64,000 nt of DNA. It comes from Humibacillus xanthopallidus (lineage in GTDB: Bacteria > Actinomycetota > Actinomycetes > Actinomycetales > Dermatophilaceae). Position 1 is the stretch's first letter. Every line of letters starts with the position of its first letter. Of the stretch, positions 16,092 to 24,867 are shown in pieces. Both the position numbers and the translations under genes were made by a program. Location: assembly GCF_006716675.1 (NCBI RefSeq), contig NZ_VFPM01000003.1, positions 1-64,000 on the forward strand, given 5' to 3'. Under the pieces are notes generated by a model that made no database searches, was not told the origin of the DNA, and saw only the letters and a program-made list of their open reading frames with translations.

Positions 16092-18791
16092 ATGGTGGAG
16101 GACAGCGCACCTGACGACACCGGCGCCTTGGAGCGGGTGTCGGCCAAGGCCACCGGCGCACCGGTGGAGTGGGAGGCCGACGTCGTGCTGCGCGACGGCA
16201 CCGTCGCGCACGTGCGCCCGATCTCGCCCGACGATGCCGAGGGCATCCAGCTCTTCCACTCGAGGCAGTCGCCCGAGTCGATCTACCTGCGCTTCTTCGC
16301 GCCGCTGCGCGAGCTGAGCCAGCGCGACCTCTACCGCTTCACCCACGTCGACCACCACGACCGGGTCGCGCTCGTCGCGACCCTCGACGGCGAGATCATC
16401 GGCATCGGCCGCTACGACCGCATCGACCCCACCTCGGCCGAGGTGGCCTTCAACATCTCCGACCACTTCCAGGGCAAGGGCATCGGGTCGGTGATGCTCG
16501 AGCACCTCGCCGCGATCGCGCAGGAGCTCGGCATCACCCGCTTCACCGCCGAGGTGCTGCCCCAGAACCGCAAGATGCTCACGGTCTTCAAGGAGGCCGG
16601 CTACGAGGTCTCGCACCACTTCGAGGACGGCGTCATCGAGGTGTCCTTCGACATCCTCCCGACCGAGCGGTCGAAGGAGGTGCAGCTCTCGCGCGAGCAC
16701 CGCGCCGAGGCGCGCAGCATGCGCACCATCCTCTTCCCCGAGCGGGTGGCGATCATCGGTGCGAGCCGGCGGGCACACTCGATCGGCGCGGTCCTGCTGT
16801 CCAACATCATCGCGGGCGGCTTCCGCGGCGAGCTCTACCCCATCCACCCCGAGGCCGACGAGATCCAGGGGCTCAAGACCTATCCGAGCATCCGCGACGT
16901 GCCCGAGCCCGTCGACCTCGCGATTCTCGTCATCCCGGCCGACCAGACCGTCGGCGTCGTCAAGGAGTGCGGCAAGGCCGGCGTCAAGGCCCTGCTCGTG
17001 CTGTCCTCCGGTTTCGCCGAGGCGGGCGAGGAGGGCATCAAGCTCCAGGAGAAGCTCCGTCGGCGCGTGCGCCGGGCCGGCATGCGCGTCATCGGGCCCA
17101 ACAGCTTCGGCCTGATCAACAACGACCCGGAGGTGCAGCTCAACGCCACCCTCGCCTCGGTCGTGCCGCAGCGCGGGCGTCTCGGGCTCTTCGCCCAGAG
17201 CGGGGCGCTCGGCGTCGCGGTGCTCGCTTCGGCTGCTCGCCGCGGCCTCGGCATCTCGGTGTTCGCCTCGGCGGGCAACCGGGTCGACGTGTCCGGCAAC
17301 GACCTCATGCAGTACTGGATCGACGACCAGGACACCGACACCGTCGGGCTCTACCTCGAGTCGATGGGCAACCCGCGCAAGTTCTCCCGCATCGCGCGCC
17401 AGCTCGCCAAGGTCAAGCCCGTCATCGTCGTGAGCTCGGGTGTCTCGAGCTTCGCCGCGCCGCCCGGGCACCGCACGCGGATGACCAACGTTCCGCCGCA
17501 GGCATTTGACGCGCTGCTGCGTCAGGCCGGTGTCATCCGTGTCGAGAACGTCCACCAGCTCTTCGACGTCGCCCAGCTGACCTTGCACCAGCCCCTGCCC
17601 GCGGGCGACCGGGTGGCCATCGTCGGCAACTCCGACGCCCTGGGTGCCCTCAGTGCCAGTGCCTGCCTCAGCTGGGGGCTCAAGGTCACGCACGGGCCGG
17701 TCTCCCTGCTGCCCCAGGCGTCGGCCGAGGAGTTCGCGACCGCCCTCGACGCGGCCTTCGCGGACCCCGAGGTCGACAGCGTCGTCGCCGCCTTCATCCC
17801 GCCGCTCGTCACCCAGGACGAGGAGGTGCACACGGCCGTTCGTGAGATCGTCGCGAAGTACGAGAAGCCCTGTGTCGCAACCTTCCTCGGCATGCGGGGT
17901 GTCGGCGACGGGCTGTCCTACGTCCAGGGTGACGTCACGCGCTCGGTGCCCTCCTACGCGATGCCCGAGGATGGCATCCGGGCCCTCAACGCCGTCACCC
18001 GCTACGCCCAGTGGCGCTCGCGCGACCGCGGCTCGGCAGTGTCGCCGGTCGGCATCGACCGGGCGAAGGTCGAGCGGCTCACCGAGGCGGTCCTCGCGAC
18101 CCATCCCGAGGGCCGGGCCCTCACGAGAGACGAGTCCCGCGAGCTGCTCGCGGCCTACGGCATCCGCCTCTGGCCCGCGATCGAGGTCACCGGGGTCGAG
18201 GCCGCCGTCCGGGCTGCCGACACGCTGACCTACCCCGTCATCCTCAAGTCCACCTCGCCGCTCGTGCGTCACCAGCCGGGCCTCGCCGGGGTGCGAGGCG
18301 ACCTCGTCGACGCCGAGTCGGTCCGCGACGCCTACACCTCGCTGTCGAGCCGCCTCGGCCCGCTCGGGGCGGACCGCTTCGTCGTGCAGCGCATGGCCGT
18401 GCCGGGCGTCTCCTGTGTCGTGCGGGCGAGCGAGGACCCGCTCTTCGGCCCCGTCGTGAGCTTCTCCGTGGCCGGGCCGCCGACCGAGCTGCTCGGCGAC
18501 GTGGCCCACCGCATCCCGCCCCTCACCGACGTCGACGTCACCGACCTCATCGACGGGGTCAAGGCCGCGCCCCTGCTCGCCGGCCACCGTGGCGCCGCGC
18601 CCGTGCACCGGGCGGCGCTCGCCGACCTCATCGCCCGCCTCTCGGTGCTCGCCGACGACCACCCCGAGATGGCGTCGGTCGAGCTCAACCCCGTCAACGC
18701 GTGGACCGGTGGCGTCGACGTGCTCGGCGCCGACGTCGTCGTGCGCCCCGCCCTCGTGCGCAAGGACCCCGGCCGCCGCCGCATGACCTGA
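16092..18791 (+). CDS. GNAT acetyltransferase fused to an ADP-forming acyl-CoA-synthetase-like protein (Pat-like)
   Basis: 899-residue fusion. Residues about 25-200 are a GNAT domain (VRPISPDDAEGIQLFHSRQSPESIYLRFF, then the acetyl-CoA loop FQGKGIGSVMLEHLAAIA). Residues about 210-680 are the CoA-binding and ligase modules of NDP-forming acyl-CoA synthetases (VAIIGASRRAHSIGAVLLSNI, VIGPNSFGLIN, LGLFAQSGALGVAV). The last 210 residues are an ATP-grasp module (LLAAYGIRLWPAIEV, YPVILKSTSPLVRHQ, VELNPVNAW). E. coli Pat has the GNAT domain at the C-terminus; here it is N-terminal, as in many actinobacteria. Such proteins acetylate lysines, often of acetyl-CoA synthetase. Whether the ligase half is active is not clear; a histidine is present in APPGHRTRM, near the position of the phosphohistidine loop. 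Confidence 0.85.
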   Translation: MVEDSAPDDTGALERVSAKATGAPVEWEADVVLRDGTVAHVRPISPDDAEGIQLFHSRQSPESIYLRFFAPLRELSQRDLYRFTHVDHHDRVALVATLDGEIIGIGRYDRIDPTSAEVAFNISDHFQGKGIGSVMLEHLAAIAQELGITRFTAEVLPQNRKMLTVFKEAGYEVSHHFEDGVIEVSFDILPTERSKEVQLSREHRAEARSMRTILFPERVAIIGASRRAHSIGAVLLSNIIAGGFRGELYPIHPEADEIQGLKTYPSIRDVPEPVDLAILVIPADQTVGVVKECGKAGVKALLVLSSGFAEAGEEGIKLQEKLRRRVRRAGMRVIGPNSFGLINNDPEVQLNATLASVVPQRGRLGLFAQSGALGVAVLASAARRGLGISVFASAGNRVDVSGNDLMQYWIDDQDTDTVGLYLESMGNPRKFSRIARQLAKVKPVIVVSSGVSSFAAPPGHRTRMTNVPPQAFDALLRQAGVIRVENVHQLFDVAQLTLHQPLPAGDRVAIVGNSDALGALSASACLSWGLKVTHGPVSLLPQASAEEFATALDAAFADPEVDSVVAAFIPPLVTQDEEVHTAVREIVAKYEKPCVATFLGMRGVGDGLSYVQGDVTRSVPSYAMPEDGIRALNAVTRYAQWRSRDRGSAVSPVGIDRAKVERLTEAVLATHPEGRALTRDESRELLAAYGIRLWPAIEVTGVEAAVRAADTLTYPVILKSTSPLVRHQPGLAGVRGDLVDAESVRDAYTSLSSRLGPLGADRFVVQRMAVPGVSCVVRASEDPLFGPVVSFSVAGPPTELLGDVAHRIPPLTDVDVTDLIDGVKAAPLLAGHRGAAPVHRAALADLIARLSVLADDHPEMASVELNPVNAWTGGVDVLGADVVVRPALVRKDPGRRRMT

Positions 18792-18837
18792 GGATGCCCG
18801 GCGGGCCAACCCGCCCGCTGGTGCAAGGATGGGGGGC

Positions 18838-19455
18838 ATGCGACGTGCGACCCAGCAGTCCGGCCAGGAGCCGGTGCGTACCCTGCCCGCCGACCTCACC
18901 GAGGCGATCAACCGGGCCGGCTACTACCCGTCGCTCGTCGTCGACGTCGTGGAGTCCGCGATCGCAGGTGACGAGGTCGTGTCGCACCTCGTCCACCAGG
19001 AGACGACCTTCGACAGCGAGACGGTACGTCGGCACGTCACCGTGCTCGTCGTCACGCCCGACCGGCTCGTCATCGCGCACGCCGACGACCACGCCGAGCC
19101 CGACGAGAAGCTCATGGCAACGGCGACGACCGAGACGGTGCCGCTCACTGCGGTGCGTGGCGTCATGCTGACGCACGTCGTGGCCGAGCCCGACACGTTC
19201 ACCCCGGGCACACACGGTCGCGACATCACGCTCACCCTCGGCTGGGGAGCGGTGAGCCGCCTCGACATGATCCCCGCCCAGTGCGGCGACCCCGAGTGCG
19301 CCGCCGACCACGGCTTCGAGGGCACGATCGCCTCCGACGACATCTCGCTCCGGGTCAGCTCGGCGGCCGACGGAGAGGACGCCGTCGGGCGAGCCCTGGC
19401 CTTCGCGCGGGTGCTCTCCGCGAGCATCGGCGGCGGCCACGCGCGCCGGCCCTGA
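18838..19455 (+). CDS. DUF5998-like conserved actinobacterial protein
   Basis: 205-residue soluble protein. It contains an N-terminal helical region (LPADLTEAINRAGYYPSLVVDVVESAIAGDEVV) and a beta-rich core (VRRHVTVLVVTPDRLVIAHADDH, then GRDITLTLGWGAVSRLDMIPAQCGDPECAADHGFEGTIASDDISLRVS), resembling a PH-like or sensor domain. A CxDPxCAADH segment has two cysteines five residues apart and a histidine that could bind metal. The function is unknown, but in actinobacteria it is regularly next to the same phosphodiesterase-like gene that follows here. The ATG at 18838 is preferred; an in-frame ATG at 18829 is possible. Confidence 0.78.
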   Translation: MRRATQQSGQEPVRTLPADLTEAINRAGYYPSLVVDVVESAIAGDEVVSHLVHQETTFDSETVRRHVTVLVVTPDRLVIAHADDHAEPDEKLMATATTETVPLTAVRGVMLTHVVAEPDTFTPGTHGRDITLTLGWGAVSRLDMIPAQCGDPECAADHGFEGTIASDDISLRVSSAADGEDAVGRALAFARVLSASIGGGHARRP

Positions 19456-19465
19456 CCCGACGGCG

Positions 19466-20611
19466 ATGACCGCAACGCAGACGGCCCCCGACTGGTCGCA
19501 GGGCAGCCTCGCCAACGTGCTGCCCTCCGTCGCCGACCGCCTCGGGGTGAGCCGGTATGCCGGCCGTGACCTCTTCGACCTGCCCGCGGTGCCGCGCACC
19601 GTCGTCGTGCTCGTCGACGGCCTCGGGCACGACCTGCTGCTCCAGCGCAGCGGGCACGCTCCCTTCCTGCGGTCCCACCTGGCGTCGGCGCGCCGGATCC
19701 CGTGCGGCTTCCCGACGACGACGGCGACCTCCATGGGCACCCTCGGCACCGGCCTGCTCCCCGGGGCCCACGGCCTCGTCGGCATGCAGGTGCTCGACCC
19801 GGACACCGACCGTCTCGTCAACGAGCTGTCGTGGGAGGACGGCCCCGACCCGGTGCGCTGGCAGCCCCACGAGACGGTCTTCGAGGTGCTCGAGGACGCC
19901 GGCGTGGCCGTGACGATGGTCGGGCCGTGGTACTTCAAGGGCTCGGGCCTGACGACCGCGGCCCTGCGCGGTGGCGGCTTCCGGTCGGGCCTCAGCCTCG
20001 ACGACCGGGTCGATGCCGTCGCCTCGGCCGTGCGCGAGTCGCACCGCTCGCTCGTCTACCTCTACTGGGGCGAGGTCGACAAGGTCGGCCACGTGCACGG
20101 GTGCCAGTCGTGGCAGTGGGGCGACGAGGTCGAGTCGGTCGACGGCGCCCTCTCGCGCCTCGCCGCTCGCGTGCCCGACGACACGTCGATCGTCATCACC
20201 GCCGACCACGGCATGGTCGACGTGCCCTTCGAGTCGCGCATCGACCTCGCCCACGAGCCCGAGCTCATGCACGGCATACGCCACCTCGGCGGGGAGCCGC
20301 GGTGCCTCCAGCTCTACACCGAGACGGGGGAGCGCGACGCCGTGGCGGCGCTCTGGAGCTCGCGGCTGCGCGGGTCGGCCACGGTCCGCACGCGCGAGCA
20401 GCTGCTCGACGACGGGTGGTTCGGCGCGGTCCGGCGCGAGGTCGAGCCGCGCATCGGCGACCTCGTCGTCATGACGGAGCCGTCCTTCGCCGTCGTGCAC
20501 TCGGGGCTCATGCGTCCCGAGATCGTGCGCCTGCTCGGCCTGCACGGCTCGACGAGCGAGGCCGAGCTCGCGGTGCCCGTCATCGTCGTCCCACCCCGCC
20601 GGGGCGCTTAG
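19466..20611 (+). CDS. Alkaline-phosphatase-superfamily nucleotide pyrophosphatase/phosphodiesterase-like protein
   Basis: 381-residue enzyme of the NPP branch of the alkaline phosphatase superfamily. The metal site and nucleophile are visible: VVLVDGLGHDLL (first Asp), FPTTTATSMGTLGTG (nucleophile Thr), YLYWGEVDKVGHVHG (Asp and His ligands) and ITADHGMVD (Asp-His ligands). No signal peptide or membrane anchor is seen, so it is probably cytoplasmic. It starts 10 bp after the DUF5998-like gene and is followed at 11 bp by thymidine kinase, forming a conserved three-gene cluster; a role in nucleotide or nucleotide-sugar turnover is inference from this context. Confidence 0.85.
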   Translation: MTATQTAPDWSQGSLANVLPSVADRLGVSRYAGRDLFDLPAVPRTVVVLVDGLGHDLLLQRSGHAPFLRSHLASARRIPCGFPTTTATSMGTLGTGLLPGAHGLVGMQVLDPDTDRLVNELSWEDGPDPVRWQPHETVFEVLEDAGVAVTMVGPWYFKGSGLTTAALRGGGFRSGLSLDDRVDAVASAVRESHRSLVYLYWGEVDKVGHVHGCQSWQWGDEVESVDGALSRLAARVPDDTSIVITADHGMVDVPFESRIDLAHEPELMHGIRHLGGEPRCLQLYTETGERDAVAALWSSRLRGSATVRTREQLLDDGWFGAVRREVEPRIGDLVVMTEPSFAVVHSGLMRPEIVRLLGLHGSTSEAELAVPVIVVPPRRGA

Positions 20612-20622
20612 GGTGGTGCACC

Positions 20623-21315
20623 GTGGCTGAGCTCGTCTTCTTCTCCGGGACCATGGACTGCGGCAAGTCGACCCTCGCGCTGCAGATGGACCACAACCAC
20701 GCGGCCCGCGGACGCGTGGGCCTCATCTTCACCAAGCTCGACCGCGCCGGTAGCAACGTGCTCTCGTCGCGACTCGGACTCTCGACCGGCGCGCTCGAGG
20801 TCGGCGACGACCTCGACTTCTGGGAGGGCGTGGTCTCACGGGCCACCGCCGGACAGCGCATCGACTACCTCATCTGTGACGAGGCGCAGTTCTACACCTG
20901 CGAGCAGGTCGAGCAGCTGGCCCGCATCGTCGACGAGATGGACGTCGACGTCTTCGCCTTCGGCATCACCGCCGACTTCCGCACCGAGCTGTTCCCCGGG
21001 AGCAAGCGGCTCATCGAGCTCGCCGACCGGGTGCAGGTGCTCCAGGTCGAGGCGCTCTGCTGGTGCGGCCGGCGGGCCACGACCAACGCCCGCGTCGTCG
21101 ACGGGTCGATGGTCGTCGAGGGCGAGCAGGTCGTCGTCGGCGACACGAACGCCGCCGAGCCGGGCGTCGTCGAGTACGAGGTGCTCTGCCGCCGGCACTA
21201 CATGCGGCGCATGACCTCGCACGCAGCCCGGGCGAGCGCGCAGTCGGCCGAGGTCCTGCCCTTCGAGCTCGACGTGTGCCCGCTGCCGCCCCTGCCGATC
21301 ACCCAGGCCGACTAG
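20623..21315 (+). CDS. tdk: Thymidine kinase (type II)
   Basis: 230-residue salvage kinase converting thymidine to dTMP with ATP. Walker A is GTMDCGKST (G9-T17), the catalytic glutamate is E87 in CDEAQFY, and the lasso/zinc region is present as CWCGRRATTNARVVDG plus YEVLCRRHYM, giving the expected structural zinc cysteines. The length is typical with a short extra C-terminal tail. The GTG at 20623 follows AGGGTGGTG. The gene overlaps none but lies 11 bp behind the phosphodiesterase gene and is convergent with sepH. Confidence 0.93.
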   Translation: MAELVFFSGTMDCGKSTLALQMDHNHAARGRVGLIFTKLDRAGSNVLSSRLGLSTGALEVGDDLDFWEGVVSRATAGQRIDYLICDEAQFYTCEQVEQLARIVDEMDVDVFAFGITADFRTELFPGSKRLIELADRVQVLQVEALCWCGRRATTNARVVDGSMVVEGEQVVVGDTNAAEPGVVEYEVLCRRHYMRRMTSHAARASAQSAEVLPFELDVCPLPPLPITQAD

Positions 21316-21348
21316 CGTCCCGAGCGGGCCGGTCCGGGCAGACCCTCA

Positions 21349-21417
21349 GACCCACAACGTGCCCGTGAGAGCGGTGCCGGCCGCCCGCATACGGGCTCGG
21401 CGGTGGGGTTGTGGGTC
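21349..21417. terminator. Long-loop inverted repeat between convergent tdk and sepH
   Basis: GACCCACAAC (21349-21358) and GTTGTGGGTC (21408-21417) form a perfect 10-bp stem closing a 49-base loop that itself holds a small CCCG-CATA-CGGG hairpin. It is centred in the gap between the two convergent genes and is the likely bidirectional terminator. Confidence 0.55.
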
Positions 21418-21462
21418 CGGGGGCGCCGTGCCGTGTGCGGGTGGCCGGCGTCGGTCGGTCGG

Positions 21463-22950
21463 TCAGTCGCCCTTGCGGCCGAACATGATGTCGTCCCAGC
21501 TCGGCACGCTCGGACGCCCACCCTTGCGGGTGGCGGGTCGTGCCGGCGCCGGGCGCTTGGGGCTCGCCGCCGCGGGCGCGGGCACCTGCTCCTCGATGAG
21601 CTCGCTGCCGTCGTCCTGCGCGTCGTCGGCCCGGGCAGCGGACGACGTGCTGGTGGGCGCGCCCTGGCGCACGGGCTGGGTGCGCTCGGCCGGACGCGGT
21701 CGCGGGCCGGGCTTCGGTGGGGCCACCGGTGGCGTCGCGCGCTCGGGCACGGCCTCGTCGGGTGCGGCACCGCCGGTGTCGTCGACCGCATCGACGTCGT
21801 CGACGTCGTCGTCGTGACCGTCGTCCTCGACAAGCGAGTCGCCCGGGAGGCCGTCGTCCAGCTCGTCGACCTCGTCGACGTCAGCCACCCCGGCCGTGTC
21901 GTCGGTGTCGGTGTCGGCCACGTCATCCGTGTCGTTCGTGTCGGCCGCCTGCTCCGCCTCGTCCTCGGGGCGCGGGTGCTGGGCCGGCGGGGGCACGTGG
22001 TCACGCGGGTCGAGGGCGAGCTCCTCGAGGGGGAGTGCCTCCTCCGGCGCCTCGTCGAGCCCCGGCACGTCGGCGCCGCGAGGCCGGCGTCGCCGACCAC
22101 GCTGCGCGTTGCGCTGGCGCATCGCGGCCACGAGGTCGAGCGGCTCGCCGCCCTCCGGGGGCTCGCCGGCCGAGGAGGACGAGCGCGACGCCGCGACGTC
22201 CGAGTCGGCCGTAGGTCGCGTGGCGCTCGTCGACGCGGACGGCCGCGCGGAGCGGCCCGAGCGGCCCCGTGCCGTCGGGGCGCCCACGCCGCCTTCGGCC
22301 TCGACGTCATAGACCGTGGCCGGACGGGCGGGGGTGGACAGATGGGGAGCGGGCAGGGGACCGGGTGCGGGGGTGTCGTCGTCCTCGCTCAGCCAGCGCG
22401 ACTCGTCGTCGAGCGCGGACACGATGCGCGCGAGCGGGTCGAAGCGCCACGCCGCCTCTCGCTCGCGACCGCCTGCTGCGAAGGCGAGCGACACGATCCA
22501 CTCGCCCTTGTCGGCGCGGCGTGAGTCCCAGGCCACGGCGGCGGGGTCGATCTCACGGCTGAGGAGGCGCTCGGTCACCCGTGCCTCGAGCGTCGTCGAC
22601 GCCCCGTGGGAGGCTCCGCGCGAGCGCAGCCGCACCTGGCGCGCCAGGCCGGCCACGTGCTCTCGCTCGGCGAGGATCGGCCCCTCGTACTTGTGCACCT
22701 TCTCGACCGTCCACCCGGCCCGCTCCGCGGCCTCCTCGGCCGACAGGCCGGCGCGGATCATCGACTGGACGGCCGCCGGCCGCAGTCCGCCCGTCAGCTC
22801 GTTCTGCAGCTGCCCGAGCCGGGGGCGATCACGTCGCACCGCGGCGCGCAGCGAGTCGTCGAGGGGCACCGTGTAGCGGTTGCCCTCGGCATCGGCCAGC
22901 AGCAGGTGCAGGCCGTCCTCGTGGACGCCGATGAGCGTGAGGTCCTGCAT
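21463..22950 (-). CDS. sepH: Septation protein SepH (DUF3071)
   Basis: 495-residue actinobacterial cell-division protein that binds FtsZ and promotes Z-ring assembly. The conserved N-terminal domain is clear: MQDLTLIGVHEDGLHLLL, NRYTVPLDDSLRAAVRRDRP, then the helix-turn-helix-like LRPAAVQSMIRAGLSAEEAAERAGWTVEKVHKYEGPILAEREHVAGLA. The C-terminal FtsZ-interaction motif is present as VPSWDDIMFGRK. Between them lies a long disordered linker (residues about 225-475) rich in acidic DxD repeats and prolines, longer than in many homologues. It stands alone, divergent from the TRIC-type channel gene. Confidence 0.92.
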   Translation of the reverse strand: MQDLTLIGVHEDGLHLLLADAEGNRYTVPLDDSLRAAVRRDRPRLGQLQNELTGGLRPAAVQSMIRAGLSAEEAAERAGWTVEKVHKYEGPILAEREHVAGLARQVRLRSRGASHGASTTLEARVTERLLSREIDPAAVAWDSRRADKGEWIVSLAFAAGGREREAAWRFDPLARIVSALDDESRWLSEDDDTPAPGPLPAPHLSTPARPATVYDVEAEGGVGAPTARGRSGRSARPSASTSATRPTADSDVAASRSSSSAGEPPEGGEPLDLVAAMRQRNAQRGRRRRPRGADVPGLDEAPEEALPLEELALDPRDHVPPPAQHPRPEDEAEQAADTNDTDDVADTDTDDTAGVADVDEVDELDDGLPGDSLVEDDGHDDDVDDVDAVDDTGGAAPDEAVPERATPPVAPPKPGPRPRPAERTQPVRQGAPTSTSSAARADDAQDDGSELIEEQVPAPAAASPKRPAPARPATRKGGRPSVPSWDDIMFGRKGD

Positions 22951-23093
22951 GGGTGGGTCTCCCGGTCGAGCGGATCAGCGGACGTCTGCGTGCCTGTGGT
23001 TTGTCACGGATCGTGAAGGGAACGCGTCGAGCATGCCACCGTGCCGGGTGCCCACCAAAGCGACCACGCCGCGCGGGTAGCGTTTGCTCTGCC

Positions 23094-23732
23094 ATGCCCA
23101 CCGACTTCGCCTCCGCCCAGCTGGCCCTCGACCTCGTCGGCGTCTTCGTCTTCGCGCTCTCGGGTGGCCTGGTCGCGGTCAAGAAGCGCTTCGACCTCTT
23201 CGGGGTCCTCGTCCTCGCGTGTGCGGCCGCCCTCGGCGGCGGCATCATGCGCGACGTCCTCATCGGTGTCGTGCCGCCCGTGGGCATCAGTGACTGGCGC
23301 CTGCTGAGCGCCGCGGCCCTCGGCGGTCTGGCGACCTTCTTCCTCCACCCCGCGATCGAGCGGATCGGCCGCTTCGTCAAGGTGCTCGATGCCGGTGGCC
23401 TCGCGGCGTTCGCCGTCTCCGGCAGCCTCAAGGCCGCGACCACCCTCGGGGTGGCGCCGATCGCCGCCGTCCTCGTGGGTCTCATCACCGCCGTCGGCGG
23501 CGGGGTGATCCGCGACCTGCTCGCCGGCCAGGTGCCCGAGGTGCTGCGCCGCGAGCTGTATGCGTTGCCCGCGCTCCTCGGCTCGGTCGTCGTCGTCGTG
23601 CTGGTGGAGCAGGGCGTCCTGCGCATGTGGATGCTCTGGGCCGCCGCCGGTCTCGTCTTCGCCGTGCGGCTCATCGCGGTGCGGCTCGACCTCAACGCCC
23701 CTACACCACTGCGGTCGGGCACGCGCACCTGA
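23094..23732 (+). CDS. Trimeric intracellular cation channel (TRIC/UPF0126) family membrane protein
   Basis: 212-residue integral membrane protein with two homologous halves, each having the glycine-rich TRIC signature: ALSGGLVAVKKRFDLFG...ALGGGIMRDVLIG (residues about 20-60) and AVSGSLKAATTLGV...AVGGGVIRDLLAG (about 107-143). The GGG(I/V)xRD loops line the pore in prokaryotic TRIC homologues. About seven hydrophobic helices are visible. Prokaryotic members conduct monovalent cations. The ATG at 23094 follows a TAGCGT -10-like hexamer at only about 12 bp, so the message may be nearly leaderless. Confidence 0.88.
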   Translation: MPTDFASAQLALDLVGVFVFALSGGLVAVKKRFDLFGVLVLACAAALGGGIMRDVLIGVVPPVGISDWRLLSAAALGGLATFFLHPAIERIGRFVKVLDAGGLAAFAVSGSLKAATTLGVAPIAAVLVGLITAVGGGVIRDLLAGQVPEVLRRELYALPALLGSVVVVVLVEQGVLRMWMLWAAAGLVFAVRLIAVRLDLNAPTPLRSGTRT

Positions 23733-23774
23733 CCTCCCCTCGACGCCGGACCCACACCACGCGAAAGTGTTGGC

Positions 23775-24866
23775 ATGCAGAACACCCTCGACCCGTACGA
23801 CGCCGTCCTCCTCCTGAGTTTCGGGGGACCCGAGGCGCCGGAGGAGGTCATGCCCTTCCTGCGGCGGGTCACCGCAGGTCGCGGCATCCCCGACGAGCGC
23901 CTCGAGCAGGTGGGGGAGCACTACCACCACTTCGGCGGCCGGAGCCCGATCAACGACCAGAACCGTGCGCTCATCGCCGCGCTGCGGGCCGAGCTCGACG
24001 CACGAGAGATCGAGCGGCCCGTGCTCTGGGGCAACCGGAACTCGCCGCCGTTCCTCGACGACGCCCTGCGCGAGGCCCACGCCGCGGGCCACCGACGCCT
24101 CCTCGTCATCACGACGAGTGCCTACTCCTGCTACTCCTCGTGCCGGCAGTACCGCGAGAACCTCGCCGACGCCGTCGCCGCGGTGGCGGAGGAGGGCATC
24201 GAGCTGCAGATCGACAAGGTGGGTCCGTATGCGCCGCGGCCCGGCTTCGCGGCGGCCAACCTCGGCAGGGTCGTCGACGCGATGCGAGCCCTCGACGGGG
24301 CGCCCGACGACGAGGTCGCCCTCCTCTTCGTCACCCACTCGATCCCCACGGCGATGGACGAGACGGCCGGACCCGGCGACGGCGAGGGGCACCTCTACCA
24401 GCGCCAGCACCTCGCACTCGCTTCTGCCATCACCGACGAGGCCAACCGCATCCTCGGCCGTGACCTCACCGGTGAGCTCGTCTTCTGCTCCCGCTCGGGT
24501 CCGCCGAGCCAGCCGTGGCTCGAGCCCGACGTCAACGACCGCATCGAGGAGCTGGCCGCAGCCGGCACCACGACGGTCGTCGTCGCCCCCATCGGCTTCG
24601 TCTCCGACCACATGGAGGTCGTCTACGACCTCGACACCGAGGCGAAGGAGACGGCCGACCGGGTGGGCGTCGAGCTCGTGCGCGTGCCCACGGTCGGCAC
24701 CGATGGGCGCTTCGTCACCGACCTCGTCGACGCACTCGTCGAGCGCGCCGCCGAGGCGCGGGGCGAGGCCGTCCCCGACTACGAGGGTCGGCGCCCGTCC
24801 GTGTGCGAGCCGGGCTGCTGCCCGAACCTCCGCCAGGCGCGTCCCGCCCTGTGCGGGCGTGACTGA
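23775..24866 (+). CDS. hemH: Ferrochelatase (coproporphyrin III type)
   Basis: 363-residue ferrochelatase. In actinobacteria this enzyme inserts iron into coproporphyrin III in the coproporphyrin-dependent heme pathway. Core segments: YDAVLLLSFGGPEAPEEVMPFL, YHHFGGRSPINDQNR, ITTSAYSCYSSCRQYREN, FVTHSIPTAMDE (catalytic His) and APIGFVSDHMEVVYDLDTEA (catalytic Glu/His region). The C-terminal CEPGCCPN cysteine cluster plus the cysteine in SAYSCYSSC match the [2Fe-2S]-binding pattern of mycobacterial ferrochelatases. It is separated by one base from the inositol-phosphatase-like gene, so the two are cotranscribed. Confidence 0.93.
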   Translation: MQNTLDPYDAVLLLSFGGPEAPEEVMPFLRRVTAGRGIPDERLEQVGEHYHHFGGRSPINDQNRALIAALRAELDAREIERPVLWGNRNSPPFLDDALREAHAAGHRRLLVITTSAYSCYSSCRQYRENLADAVAAVAEEGIELQIDKVGPYAPRPGFAAANLGRVVDAMRALDGAPDDEVALLFVTHSIPTAMDETAGPGDGEGHLYQRQHLALASAITDEANRILGRDLTGELVFCSRSGPPSQPWLEPDVNDRIEELAAAGTTTVVVAPIGFVSDHMEVVYDLDTEAKETADRVGVELVRVPTVGTDGRFVTDLVDALVERAAEARGEAVPDYEGRRPSVCEPGCCPNLRQARPALCGRD

Positions 24867-24867
24867 C

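Noticed and set aside
15642..18911. 1089-codon minus-strand frame opposite the GNAT/acyl-CoA-synthetase fusion
   Set aside because: Same composition artefact. The amino-acid sequence is repetitive Asp/Gly/Val/Arg/His and matches no domain, whereas the plus strand shows complete enzyme motifs.
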